A stretch of 64,000 nucleotides of DNA. Origin: Fibrobacter sp. UWB11 (GTDB taxonomy: Bacteria > Fibrobacterota > Fibrobacteria > Fibrobacterales > Fibrobacteraceae). Under the pieces are notes generated by a model. The model did not search any database. It worked only from the letters and a program-made list of their open reading frames with translations, and was not told the origin of the DNA. Below are positions 25,788-35,092 of the stretch, one piece after another. Each line of letters opens with the position of its first letter. Position 1 is the first letter of the stretch. The position numbers and the translations under genes are program-made. The stretch covers positions 992,001 to 1,056,000 of the forward strand of contig NZ_FSRT01000001.1 in assembly GCF_900143015.1 (NCBI RefSeq), given 5' to 3'.

Positions 25788-27140
25788 ATGCAAAACGAAA
25801 ATTTCGAAGAAAAAATCAAGGGCAACCCGATTGCCCTTTTGCCGGTCGCCGTGTTCTTGGTTCTTTATTTGGGCCTTGGCATTACGTTCGAATACATTCT
25901 CCATATTTCGATGGGCTTCTATAACATTCCCATCGTAGCTGCATTCTTGATTGCGATTTTTGTCGCATGCATGCAGAACCGCAAATTGAATTTTGACAAG
26001 AAGATGAACATCATGGCGGGAGCGCTGGGCGACCGCAACATATTCTTGATGATTCTCATCTTTCTTTGCGCGGGCATCTTTGCGGGGATTCTCGGGCGTT
26101 CGAGCGCTTCGGCGGCTGCTTATTTGCTGCTGGATTTTATCCCGGCGCAGTTTGCGGTTGTGGTGCTGTTCCTGGTGGCTGCGTTTGTCTCTACAGCGAT
26201 GGGAACCTCGGTAGGTACGATTGCTGTTGTTTCGCCGATTGCTGTTGAGGTGGCCCAGATGGCGGGCTTCGGTGTCCCGTTCTGCGTGGCGACGGTGATT
26301 GGTGGCGCAATGTTTGGCGACAACTTGAGCTTTATTTCGGATACGACGATTGCGGCAACTTCGACGCAGGGCTGCAAGATGAAGGACAAGTTCCATGTGA
26401 ACTTTATTATTGCGCTCCCGGCGGCGCTTGTGGCGGTGGCGATTATTACAGCGATTTCGTTTGCGACGGAAGCTCGTGCGGTTGCCGAAAATTCCTACAG
26501 TCTGGTGCAGCTGATTCCGTACGTTTTGGTGTTGGCGCTTGCGCTTACGGGCATTAACGTGTTTACGGTGTTACTTGTTGGCATTGTCGCTGCTTCTGTC
26601 ATCATGGTCGGTTTTGGCCCGCTCAATATGATGGGGCTTTTGCAGAACATCGGAAACGGCATTTCGGGCATGTATGAGACGATTCTTGTGGCGGTGCTGG
26701 TGAGCGCCTTGTGCGGGCTTATTCGCATTCATGGCGGTTTTGCGGCTCTGCTCGATTTTATCCATAAGGTGTTCAAGGGACACCGTAGCGGGCAAGTAGG
26801 TGTTGGCCTTTTGGTGAGTGCGCTCGATATTGCTACGGCGAACAACACGGTCGCTATTGTGATGGCAGGCCCGATTGCAAAGCAGATGGGCGATGAATAC
26901 CGCATTTCTCCTAAGAAGACGGCTTCGCTTTTGGATATTTTCAGTTGCGTGGTGCAGGGCATTTTGCCTTACGGTGCGCAGATGTTGGTGGCGCTTGCCG
27001 CAATTTCCACGGCCTTGCCGGATGCAAGCGTGAGCGCTTTCGACTTGATTCCATATATGTTCTATCCGTTCTTGTTGCTCGTTAGCGTGCTCGTATTCAT
27101 TGCGATTTCGCCTCGCAAGAAAAAGGACTTGAACGAATAA
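25788..27140 (+). CDS. nhaC: NhaC-family Na+/H+ antiporter
   Basis: A 450-residue inner-membrane protein with about eleven hydrophobic helices. STAMGTSVGTIAVVSPIAVE and GGAMFGDNLSFISDTTIAAT match conserved NhaC transport motifs, and ANNTVAIVMAGPIAKQMGDEY the later one. Family members exchange sodium for protons, sometimes with organic acids. The ATG at 25788 is chosen because a TATCTT box ends 7 nt before it; an in-frame upstream codon near 25752 would lie in the promoter. It is placed between two copies of a surface module and has its own terminator. Confidence 0.88.
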   Translation: MQNENFEEKIKGNPIALLPVAVFLVLYLGLGITFEYILHISMGFYNIPIVAAFLIAIFVACMQNRKLNFDKKMNIMAGALGDRNIFLMILIFLCAGIFAGILGRSSASAAAYLLLDFIPAQFAVVVLFLVAAFVSTAMGTSVGTIAVVSPIAVEVAQMAGFGVPFCVATVIGGAMFGDNLSFISDTTIAATSTQGCKMKDKFHVNFIIALPAALVAVAIITAISFATEARAVAENSYSLVQLIPYVLVLALALTGINVFTVLLVGIVAASVIMVGFGPLNMMGLLQNIGNGISGMYETILVAVLVSALCGLIRIHGGFAALLDFIHKVFKGHRSGQVGVGLLVSALDIATANNTVAIVMAGPIAKQMGDEYRISPKKTASLLDIFSCVVQGILPYGAQMLVALAAISTALPDASVSAFDLIPYMFYPFLLLVSVLVFIAISPRKKKDLNE

Positions 27141-27182
27141 AAATTCGAACGCTTTGCGTTTCCACAAAGTTTTTTGAAGAAC

Positions 27183-27213
27183 GACTCAGGGATTGTGATT
27201 CCTGAGTTTTTTA
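27183..27213 (+). terminator. Terminator after nhaC
   Basis: GACTCAGG and CCTGAGT(T) form a stem followed by TTTTTT. Confidence 0.75.
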
Positions 27214-27236
27214 TAGAAAGTTATGGGGGAGGAGAA

Positions 27237-27269
27237 TAAAAAAAACTCCATCTTTTCAGATGGAGTTTA
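27237..27269 (-). terminator. Terminator of the tRNA-Lys cluster
   Basis: Read on the minus strand, ACTCCATCT and AGATGGAGT form a stem followed by a run of T, just after the last tRNA gene. Confidence 0.8.
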
Positions 27270-27270
27270 G

Positions 27271-27343
<73 letters not shown>

Positions 27344-27488
27344 AAAATTCTTAGGTCGCATTCCCGTCTTTCGTTGGGAGCTATGTCTTTGCAAAAATCA
27401 AAAGTCGCAGTTTCAAAGTTCGTTAGACGCTTATCTTTGTCTGACGCTTTTGTATTTGCAATACCTTGCCTTACGGTTTGGTATTTAG

Positions 27489-27561
<73 letters not shown>

Positions 27562-27706
27562 AAAATTCTTAGGTCGCGTTCCCGTCTTTCGTTGGGAGCT
27601 ATGTCTTTGCAAAAATCAAAAGTCGCAGTTTCAAAGTTCGTTAGACGCTTATCTTTGTCTGACGCTTTTGTATTTGCAGCACCTTGCCTTGCGGTTTAGT
27701 GCTTAG

Positions 27707-27779
<73 letters not shown>

Positions 27780-27893
27780 ATAGTCGCTTGGACGCGCACA
27801 ATTATAGAAATAACGAATTAAAATGGCAAGGGAAATGGCCGATTTTTTTTGAAAAAATCTTTCGTCTTCCGTCTTTTGTCTTTCGTCTATAAC

Positions 27894-27899
27894 TATATT
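27894..27899 (+). promoter_or_regulatory. -10 box (TATATT) for leaderless xerD
   Basis: TATATT ends 7 nt before the ATG at 27907. Confidence 0.5.
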
Positions 27900-27906
27900 C
27901 TCTCTC

Positions 27907-28803
27907 ATGAGCTTTAATTCCAATCGTCTAGATGCTTTTCTTTCGCACCTCGGGGTAGAACGTAATCTTTCCCCGGTGACGATCCAGAGCTATCAGGAAG
28001 ATTTGAGGCATTTTATTGCCTGGCTGGACGAGAACGGAATTGACCTCAAGGACTTGAAACCCGAAAAACTGGACGAATTTTTGACGCTTACGGCGGGGCA
28101 GGAAGAATATTCCCCGACATCGGTGGCGAGGCATTTTTCGAGTCTGCGTGGGTTCCTCAAGTACATGCAGAATCAGGGCGAGTACGACTACAGCACGGAA
28201 TCGATGCTTGCGACTCCGAAGCTTGGCCATTACCTGCCGCAGTACCTGACCCGCGAAGAAATCGACAGCGTTTTTGAGAGTGCCGCGAACGGCAAGAATC
28301 CGCTGCGCGATACGGCCTTGATCGAGCTCATGTATAGCGGAGGATTGCGCATTTCTGAAGCGCTCGGCATCAAGCTTTCGCAAATTGACCTTGAAAATGA
28401 ATGGCTTATGCCGATTGGCAAGGGCAATAAGCAGCGCCTTGTACCGCTCGGGAGCAAGGCTAAGGAAAATCTTCGCGCATGGATTGAAGAAGGGCGACCG
28501 CTGACGCACCCCGCAACGGATAATATCATCTTGAATGCGCATGGAAAGCCTATGAGCCGCATGGGGGCATGGAAAATTGTGCAATTGCATACGATGCACT
28601 TGAGCAAACAGGTCTCGCCGCATACGTTCCGCCATAGTTTTGCCACGCATTGCCTTGAAGCGGGTATGGACTTGCGCGTTTTGCAGGAACTGCTCGGTCA
28701 TGCCGATATCAGTACCACGCAGATTTACACGCACGTCGATAAAGATTTCATCAAGCAAGAACACCGCTCGTTCCATCCGAGGGAGATGGGCGGGCACTCC
28801 TAA
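27907..28803 (+). CDS. xerD: Tyrosine recombinase XerD/XerC
   Basis: A 298-residue site-specific recombinase, the normal Xer length. The N-terminal SAM-like DNA-binding domain (1-100) is followed by the catalytic domain. R148 lies in SGGLRISEAL, H239 and R242 in SPHTFRHSFATH, H265 in LLGHADISTTQIYTH and the nucleophile Y274 in the same motif. XerC/D resolves chromosome dimers at dif. The size, the lack of an integrase-type N-terminal arm and the absence of phage genes argue for the housekeeping enzyme, although tRNA genes lie beside it. Which of C or D it is cannot be decided here. Possible partners FtsK and dif are not in view. Confidence 0.9.
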   Translation: MSFNSNRLDAFLSHLGVERNLSPVTIQSYQEDLRHFIAWLDENGIDLKDLKPEKLDEFLTLTAGQEEYSPTSVARHFSSLRGFLKYMQNQGEYDYSTESMLATPKLGHYLPQYLTREEIDSVFESAANGKNPLRDTALIELMYSGGLRISEALGIKLSQIDLENEWLMPIGKGNKQRLVPLGSKAKENLRAWIEEGRPLTHPATDNIILNAHGKPMSRMGAWKIVQLHTMHLSKQVSPHTFRHSFATHCLEAGMDLRVLQELLGHADISTTQIYTHVDKDFIKQEHRSFHPREMGGHS

Positions 28804-28827
28804 GTTGCTCCATTTACGCCTTATTTG

Positions 28828-28833
28828 TATATT
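28828..28833 (+). promoter_or_regulatory. -10 box (TATATT) of surface module B
   Basis: TATATT ends 6 nt before the ATG at 28840, the same arrangement as at 23170 for the paralogous gene. Confidence 0.5.
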
Positions 28834-28839
28834 TATCTT

Positions 28840-30039
28840 ATGCGTTTTTGTGTAAAATATTTAGCGGTTTGGGCGTGTACCCTAATTTTGTCTTTGAATT
28901 GTAGCGTTTTTTCTGCAGAACCTGTTGCTCGCGATTCTGTAATGAACTTATTTGTGCACGATTACGAAGAGAGTAAATCTCCTGATACGTTGAGTCTTGT
29001 TGAAAAATTCAGTGAATCAGAAATGCTTCGGCAGGAGTTTGACCAGGTCAAGTATCTTCGCGATGCTATGAGAAAAGCTTTGCAAAATGATAATCTTGAG
29101 CGTTTAAAGAAACTGGTCGATGTTGCTGAGTCGTATGAAAAGTCGTCTACTTATTTTATAATTCATGATTACGAAAAAATTCTGTTGAAATATTTTTTAG
29201 GTGATTTTGAATCGCTTAGTGATGTGCAATTTGTATCGCGTTATAATACAAGGCCGGACTATGTTTACGATACGTTCCATAAAGCATTTAAGGATAAATT
29301 GCAAGCGGAAATAGAATCTGGAAAGCTTGAAGAAAAACTCAAAAGTGTTGAAAATGAGAGTGACCGGATGTTTATTTATATTGTAATGAAGGGCTTCTTT
29401 AAATATAAATATGATATTGAGTCGCTGATTGAAAAACATAAGCTCCAGTTAAAGAAACGGGAGCAGCTAGAGTATCTAGTTAATGTTTATTGGAACAGAA
29501 AGACAGTTGATACGCTCAAGTCGTATACGTTTTTCTTAGGTGGTTCCTATGTCGCCTTTTTAGGAGATATTTCGGATAAGGTTAAAAATGGTTTTGGTTT
29601 TTATGGGGGTACAAACTGGTATATATATGATGTCAGTCTTGAAACCCAAATTACGACACATTTCAGTGATGTTCGTTCTAGTGATTCTCTCCATTTCTAC
29701 AATTTGGGCTGGAATTTAAATGTTGGCTATTACTTTAGAAACATTTCGTTGCAGTGCTATTTAACGACTGGTGTAGAAGTTGATTTCTATGGTGAAAATA
29801 AAAGTAAAAACGATGAAAATAGAACAAGCAAGGATTCATATCAGGCTTATCCGGTGTATGGAGCAGGTGTTTTGTACGATATGTTTTACCTTCGTTTTAG
29901 AGCGGGTATAAAAAATATTTGGGGCGATCATACAGTAAATGCTTCTGGATTTAGGTTTTATATGTCAATTGAGTTTTCTATACCTGTGTTGACAATGAAA
30001 CCGGTAGAATTTGTTTATCCTGATTCTATGGAACGCTAA
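28840..30039 (+). CDS. Module B protein 1: helical domain plus outer-membrane barrel
   Basis: A 399-residue exported protein, paralogue of the one at 23182-24429. It shares ARDSVMNLFV near the signal cleavage site, the helical pattern DNLERLKKLVDVAESYEK...ILLKYFLGDFESL, the phrase NESDRMFIYIVM, and a C-terminal barrel ending MSIEFSI. The identity reads as moderate and is spread over the whole length, so duplication is old. The signal sequence is AVWACTLILSLNCSVFS; a TTG at 28825 in the same frame is rejected because it lies on the -10 box. It is followed after one base by module B protein 2. Confidence 0.7.
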   Translation: MRFCVKYLAVWACTLILSLNCSVFSAEPVARDSVMNLFVHDYEESKSPDTLSLVEKFSESEMLRQEFDQVKYLRDAMRKALQNDNLERLKKLVDVAESYEKSSTYFIIHDYEKILLKYFLGDFESLSDVQFVSRYNTRPDYVYDTFHKAFKDKLQAEIESGKLEEKLKSVENESDRMFIYIVMKGFFKYKYDIESLIEKHKLQLKKREQLEYLVNVYWNRKTVDTLKSYTFFLGGSYVAFLGDISDKVKNGFGFYGGTNWYIYDVSLETQITTHFSDVRSSDSLHFYNLGWNLNVGYYFRNISLQCYLTTGVEVDFYGENKSKNDENRTSKDSYQAYPVYGAGVLYDMFYLRFRAGIKNIWGDHTVNASGFRFYMSIEFSIPVLTMKPVEFVYPDSMER

Positions 30040-30040
30040 T

Positions 30041-31624
30041 ATGGTTAAGTATTTTTTTGCGATTATTTTGACTCTGCTGTCCTATAGCTTTGCGTACGAA
30101 GATGTTTTAGTCAATTCAGTGACGGTGGCGAAAAAGCTAGAAATAGCGCCTGTCGCTTATTACGGTTCACTCATCACGAGCAATGTATACAGCCAGGATA
30201 AATTGCCTTGGGTCAGTTTCGACAAGGAATATCCGGATGTCTATAAATCTTTTATGGAATGGTCTGAACTGAAAGCTGCTCGCATGCAGCGTGATTTGGC
30301 TGATGCACCCGAGAATGTTCGCAAAACATTTGAACTGCGCTCGCAAAAAGAATCAAATGGTTTTTATTTGATCCTTAATATTATTCACGTAGACAAAATT
30401 TATGACAAAGAAAGTAAAACTTGGGTAGATCCGCCTGCCGAAAAAACAAAAAAGGTCTTCACTCAATTTGCATACATGGGTCCTGATATTATAAGGGATT
30501 CTTCTTCGTTTAAACTGATCCAGCGCGTGATTACTGTGCCTGCATTTGATTCTGAAATTCCAAATAAGCGCATTTTCTTTTTGGATGGTGTATCTGAACC
30601 AGTTGCTTTTTTGGATATTCAAAGTTTGGAAAATGTGCAATTTTTCCCGTACCGTTTGAACTATAGTGTGGAACCGAACCCTGCGATTGAAGTTCGTAAA
30701 CGTATAGAATCTCTCGTTTATGCCGGTGATTATGCAACTGCTGTTCAGCTTGCTGATTCCGCAGATTTGTCGCCACGTTCGAAAATTCTTTTAAAGTATT
30801 TAACTCGTGATTATGAATTTATTTTAAATAAAGATTCTGCATCGAATTATTTGGTAAGGTATAGTACGTATCGATATGAAGATGGTCTCGATTTACTTTT
30901 GAATCGAGTTGCAGAACAAGATTATCATGAAATTTTTAAATGCGAAGAATTACAATATAAGCCTGAAGTCAATAAAGATTTGGCATGCCCTGTAATGGAA
31001 TCGATTGCTTTGGGAAAAATGATGAAATCATTGGTTGAAGGAGCGGGTAATTTCAGTTTTGGCTTGGGTGCTGATTTTGGTATTCCGTTTTTGGCTGGGG
31101 ATTTCCCAGATTACAAATCGTTTTTCTTTTTTAATGTCGCTTTAGATTTTAGAATTTATAATGTGATGCTTTCTTTTGAATTCAATATGCGCTCCTTGGA
31201 TGAAAAGTGCGATTCCTGTGGCTTTTTAGATTATGGAATACATTCAATGTTAGGTTATAGGGTACTTAAGACAAAGTATTTTGAAGGTGCCGCATTTGCA
31301 AATTTGGGTAAAGCTTTCTATGTGGTTCGCAGAGATGGTGAAGAAAAACGCGAAAACAAGCAAGAATCCTATTTCCGCTATGGTTTTGGGGCTTATGTAG
31401 ATTATCTTTTCCCGAGCCTTGTGGGTAAGACCATGCCTGAGGGGGATCCAATCGCGGGGCGAATTGCAATTCGTTTGAAGGCTGGATTTCATAATATGAA
31501 AGCTTCAAAATATGGTCATTCCAAAGGAATCTCTCCGTATATATCGATAGGGTTTAGGTTGCGTGGTGATGGTGTTAAGCTTTGGAATGTCTCTGATTTT
31601 TCTAAATTAGATGTCCAAAATTAA
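30041..31624 (+). CDS. Module B protein 2: exported barrel with inserted helical segment
   Basis: A 527-residue exported protein (signal FFAIILTLLSYSFAYE), paralogue of the protein at 24426-25742. Shared landmarks are KLEIAPVAYYGSLI, MRSLDEKCDSCGFLD, YFRYGFGAYVD and GISPYISIGF. It is about 90 residues longer because of an insertion around residues 222-310. The insertion (LVYAGDYATAVQLADSAD, ILLKYLTRDYEFIL, YEDGLDLLLNRV) reads like the helical module found in the companion gene and in the three proteins at 58182-61985. It starts one base after the upstream stop and is followed two bases later by a small barrel gene. Confidence 0.7.
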   Translation: MVKYFFAIILTLLSYSFAYEDVLVNSVTVAKKLEIAPVAYYGSLITSNVYSQDKLPWVSFDKEYPDVYKSFMEWSELKAARMQRDLADAPENVRKTFELRSQKESNGFYLILNIIHVDKIYDKESKTWVDPPAEKTKKVFTQFAYMGPDIIRDSSSFKLIQRVITVPAFDSEIPNKRIFFLDGVSEPVAFLDIQSLENVQFFPYRLNYSVEPNPAIEVRKRIESLVYAGDYATAVQLADSADLSPRSKILLKYLTRDYEFILNKDSASNYLVRYSTYRYEDGLDLLLNRVAEQDYHEIFKCEELQYKPEVNKDLACPVMESIALGKMMKSLVEGAGNFSFGLGADFGIPFLAGDFPDYKSFFFFNVALDFRIYNVMLSFEFNMRSLDEKCDSCGFLDYGIHSMLGYRVLKTKYFEGAAFANLGKAFYVVRRDGEEKRENKQESYFRYGFGAYVDYLFPSLVGKTMPEGDPIAGRIAIRLKAGFHNMKASKYGHSKGISPYISIGFRLRGDGVKLWNVSDFSKLDVQN

Positions 31625-31626
31625 TT

Positions 31627-32244
31627 ATGGATCGTCTTTTCGCTAAATTATTGCTTGCCTTGTCTTGTGCGTTTTCAGTGGCTTTAGCAGGGCCGCTTGG
31701 CACGCCTTTGGCACATGATGGAATGTTTGCTAGAGCTTCGGTAGGGCTAGGCTATTCTTCGTTTGAAAATGCGGATGGCGAGGAATCGTTGACTGCGGAT
31801 GGTCTGGGAATAAAGCTTCATGGCAAACTTGGTGCTTATGTCATGCCGAATTTGGCTTTGCATGCGAACATGGGTTTTGTTACGTATTCCGATTTTCGAG
31901 AAGCCCGTTATGGACTCTCGATGTATGTGGATCATGATTTTTACGTGTTGAGTTCTGTTTTTGTCGGTGCTGGTGCCACGTATTATGTGCCGGGATGGAA
32001 TAACGTTTATTTCAGCGGGGCTTTCGGAATGACTGGTTATAGGCTCAATTGCCGCAAGTATTCCGGGAATACGGGGCTCCATGCTTTTAGTTTCGATGTC
32101 GAAGCCGGCAAGGACTGGTGGGTGAGCGAACACGTTGGTTTAGGGGTGTCGCTCGCGTTCAATTCCCACGAGTATTGGTCCGATGATGATGGCGTATTCC
32201 GCTCGTCTTCTGTGATGCTCTTGTTCTCGGTAACGCTGAATTAA
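31627..32244 (+). CDS. Small outer-membrane beta-barrel protein
   Basis: A 205-residue exported protein with signal LLLALSCAFSVALAG. Its body shows regular amphipathic strands with aromatic girdles (LGAYVMPNLALHANMGF, SSVFVGAGATYYVPGW), fitting an eight-strand porin-like barrel of the OmpW/OmpA-beta type. It follows module B protein 2 after two bases and ends at a hairpin terminator, so it is the last gene of that operon. Module A has no counterpart. Confidence 0.7.
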   Translation: MDRLFAKLLLALSCAFSVALAGPLGTPLAHDGMFARASVGLGYSSFENADGEESLTADGLGIKLHGKLGAYVMPNLALHANMGFVTYSDFREARYGLSMYVDHDFYVLSSVFVGAGATYYVPGWNNVYFSGAFGMTGYRLNCRKYSGNTGLHAFSFDVEAGKDWWVSEHVGLGVSLAFNSHEYWSDDDGVFRSSSVMLLFSVTLN

Positions 32245-32246
32245 AA

Positions 32247-32268
32247 ATGCCGGCTTTTATAGCCGGCG
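32247..32268. terminator. Hairpin between module B and glgB
   Basis: TGCCGGC and GCCGGCG form a 6-bp GC-rich stem around TTTTATA. T-rich sequence follows only weakly. Confidence 0.6.
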
Positions 32269-32314
32269 TGTAATTTAAATGGAGATTCTTGCTCAAAGAG
32301 GAATGACAGCTTTC

Positions 32315-34531
32315 CTATCTCTCCAGCTTGAAGTAGACTGCCGCAAGAGGCGGAAGCTTGATGTTTAAGCTGCACTGGCGATTCTGCCACGGAATGTCTT
32401 GCGTCCAGACTTCACCGAGATTACCGACGTTAGATCCGCCGAACATGGCTGCATCAGTGTTGAAAATTTCTTTCCAAGCACCGCGAGCAGGAGCGCCCAG
32501 GCGGTAATCGTTACGGACAACCGGCGTAAAGTTGAATACGCACAAAATCATGTTGCCGTGGTCATCTTTACGGACAAAGCTTACGATGGAATTGTCGGCA
32601 TCGTCGCACCAGATCCATTCAAAGCCGGTGTAGTAATGGTCGATTTCCCACAGCGGAGCATTTTCCTTGTAGATGTGGTTCAAGACCTTCATCATTTCGA
32701 GGAGCTTGCCGTGGCTATCCCAGCTGACCAAGTGCCAGTCGAGCGAACGCTTTTCGTTCCATTCGCGGAACTGACCGAATTCGTTGCCCATGAAGTTGAG
32801 CTTCTTGCCCGGGTGTGCGTACTGGAAAGCGTAGGTGAGGCGGAGGTTTGCAAACTTCTGCCAGTTGTCGCCAGGCATCTTGCCGAGCATGGAGCCCTTG
32901 CCGTGCACCACTTCGTCATGGCTGAAAACTTGTATGAAATTTTCAGAATAAGCGTAGACCATGCTGAATGTAAGCTGGTTGTGGTGGTACTTGCGGTGGA
33001 TCGGTTCGTGCTGGATGTAGCTCAAGAAGTCGTTCATCCAGCCCATGTTCCACTTGTAGTGGAAGCCGAGACCGCCCTGCTCTGGCGGGCGAGTGATGCT
33101 CGGGAAGCTTGTCGATTCTTCGGCGATGAGAATTGCATGCGGGGTCAAGCGGCCCATGATGCTGTTTAAGTGCTTCAGGAATTCGAGCGTGTCGTAGTTG
33201 ATGTTGCCGCCGTCCTTGTTCGGCACCCATTCGCCCGGACCCTTACCGTAATCGAGGTAGAGCATAGATGCCACTGCATCGACGCGGAGACCGTCGCAGT
33301 GGAACTCCTTGAGCCAGTACATGGCGTTAGCAATAAGGAAGTTCTTGACTTCGTTACGGCCGAGGTTAAAGATGTATGTGCCCCAGTGCGGGTGTTCGCC
33401 CTGACGCGGGTCGGCGTGCTCGTAGCAGGCGGTGCCGTCGAAACGTCCGAGTGCGTGTGCATCCTTCGGGAAGTGTGCCGGAACCCAGTCCAAGATCACA
33501 CCGATTTCGTTCTGGTGGCAAAGGTCCACAAAGTGACGGAACTGGTCCGGTGTACCGTAACGGCTTGTCGGTGAATAGTAGCCGGTCACCTGGTAGCCCC
33601 AGGATTCATCGAGCGGGTGTTCTGCAAGCGGCAAGAATTCCACGTGCGTATAGCCCATTTCCTTGAGGTACGGGATGAGGCGTTCAGAGAGTTCGTCCCA
33701 GTTGAGGAATCTATCCGGATTGGACGGGTCTCTGCGCCAGGAGCCTGCATGGACTTCGTAAATGTTCATCGGCGAACCGAAGACCTTTGTTGCCCAGTGC
33801 GTCTTCATGTAAAGATCGTCGCCCCATTCATAACCATCGAGGTGAGTCGTGATGGATGCCGTTGCCGGGCGGACTTCAGCGAGCTTTGCGAGCGGGTCCA
33901 CTTTTACGTGAAGCTGGCCATCGGCTCCGTGAATTTCAAAACGGTAGAGTTCGCCTTCGCCAAGGTTTGGAATGAAGATTTCCCAAATGCCGCTAGAACC
34001 GAGCATGCGCATTTGGTGACGGCGTCCGTCCCAGCTGTTGAAGTTGCCGACGACAGAAACGGCGCGAGCGTTCGGAGCCCATACTGCAAAATGGATTCCC
34101 TTGAAGCCTTGGTGTTCGACGATGTTGGCGCCCAGCTTGCGATAAAGCTCGTAATGCGTGCCTGTTGCAATCAGGTGGCGGTCAAATTCGCTAAGTACAG
34201 GAAGGAATGCGTACGGATCCGTGAGCGTGTACTCGTTGCCGTCTCCTTGGCGGATAATCAAATTGTAAAAGAACGGTTCGAATTCCTTATCGAGGATGGC
34301 TTCGAAAAATCCTGTGTCACCCAGTTTTACAAAGTCGAATTCTTCGGTGCCGTCGCAAGTTTCACCGCGGACAAAGCTTGCTTGCGGCTGGTAGGTGCGG
34401 ATAACAGTCTTTATTCCACGGTCTGTTTCGAGCGGATGAATGCCCAAAATCGAAAACGGGTCCTTAGTCTTGAAGTCCCAGATTGCCTGCATGTTTTCTG
34501 CAGTGAGGCTGGTAAAATCATTCCATTCCAT
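32315..34531 (-). CDS. glgB: 1,4-alpha-glucan branching enzyme
   Basis: A 738-residue cytoplasmic enzyme of glycogen synthesis, the expected length. An N-terminal CBM48-like region (FAVWAPNARAVSVVGNFN) precedes the GH13 barrel. The catalytic nucleophile is the Asp in GLRVDAVASMLY, the acid/base the first Glu in ILIAEEST, and the third carboxylate is in FSHDEVVHGKGSM. The C-terminal beta domain ends in LPPLAAVYFKL. F. succinogenes is known to store much glycogen, so the gene is expected. The ATG at 34531 is preferred to one 12 bases upstream because it follows AGTGAGA with usable spacing. Other glg genes are not adjacent. Confidence 0.96.
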   Translation of the reverse strand: MEWNDFTSLTAENMQAIWDFKTKDPFSILGIHPLETDRGIKTVIRTYQPQASFVRGETCDGTEEFDFVKLGDTGFFEAILDKEFEPFFYNLIIRQGDGNEYTLTDPYAFLPVLSEFDRHLIATGTHYELYRKLGANIVEHQGFKGIHFAVWAPNARAVSVVGNFNSWDGRRHQMRMLGSSGIWEIFIPNLGEGELYRFEIHGADGQLHVKVDPLAKLAEVRPATASITTHLDGYEWGDDLYMKTHWATKVFGSPMNIYEVHAGSWRRDPSNPDRFLNWDELSERLIPYLKEMGYTHVEFLPLAEHPLDESWGYQVTGYYSPTSRYGTPDQFRHFVDLCHQNEIGVILDWVPAHFPKDAHALGRFDGTACYEHADPRQGEHPHWGTYIFNLGRNEVKNFLIANAMYWLKEFHCDGLRVDAVASMLYLDYGKGPGEWVPNKDGGNINYDTLEFLKHLNSIMGRLTPHAILIAEESTSFPSITRPPEQGGLGFHYKWNMGWMNDFLSYIQHEPIHRKYHHNQLTFSMVYAYSENFIQVFSHDEVVHGKGSMLGKMPGDNWQKFANLRLTYAFQYAHPGKKLNFMGNEFGQFREWNEKRSLDWHLVSWDSHGKLLEMMKVLNHIYKENAPLWEIDHYYTGFEWIWCDDADNSIVSFVRKDDHGNMILCVFNFTPVVRNDYRLGAPARGAWKEIFNTDAAMFGGSNVGNLGEVWTQDIPWQNRQCSLNIKLPPLAAVYFKLER

Positions 34532-34631
34532 ATATGATCTCACTTAAAGTTTTTATCGAATTGAAAAATAACATAAAATGGGGTTGTTATGCGAATAATT
34601 GCAATAAAAACCGTAATATTTGGATTTTTAT

Positions 34632-34639
34632 TACATTTG
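34632..34639 (+). promoter_or_regulatory. -10 box (TACATTTG) of the thioesterase gene
   Basis: TACATTTG lies 19 nt before the ATG at 34659, leaving room for a short leader with GGAGG at 34648-34652. Confidence 0.4.
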
Positions 34640-34658
34640 TAGCAAACGGAGGCATATA

Positions 34659-35090
34659 ATGGCTGTTGCAATGGAAGAAAATGAGAACCCGGTGAAGTTT
34701 GAAAAGCTTTTTAAGGTTACTCCCGAAATGATTGATGAAAATAAGCACATGAACAACGTTTGGGCGGTACAGTGGGTCCAGGATATTTCGATAGCTCATT
34801 CTGATTCCGTTGGTGCAACGGATGTGATGTATCAGTTAGGTTGCGGTTGGATGATTCACACGCAGTTCGTGGAATACAAGAATCAGGCATTCTTGGGTGA
34901 TGAAATCCGTGGAACTACATGGGTTGCTAGTTACAGTAAAGTGATGAGCGTCCGCAAGTGCCGCTTTGAACGCGTCTCCGATGGCAAGGTCGTTTTCGAA
35001 TCCGAAACGCAGTGGGTCCTCATGGATATGAAAAAGGGACGGCCATTCGCCATCCCGCAAGAAATCAAGGATAGATTCCAAGTCAAGTAA
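34659..35090 (+). CDS. Hotdog-fold acyl-CoA/acyl-ACP thioesterase
   Basis: A 143-residue protein. VTPEMIDENKHMNNVWAVQW is the 4HBT-type signature with the catalytic-region Asp and Asn, and the long central strand FVEYKNQAFLGDEI is typical of hotdog folds. Such enzymes hydrolyse acyl-CoA or acyl-ACP in the cytoplasm. GGAGG seven bases upstream fixes the ATG at 34659. The gene is single, between glgB and a convergent barrel gene that ends two bases later. The substrate cannot be named. Confidence 0.83.
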   Translation: MAVAMEENENPVKFEKLFKVTPEMIDENKHMNNVWAVQWVQDISIAHSDSVGATDVMYQLGCGWMIHTQFVEYKNQAFLGDEIRGTTWVASYSKVMSVRKCRFERVSDGKVVFESETQWVLMDMKKGRPFAIPQEIKDRFQVK

Positions 35091-35092
35091 TT

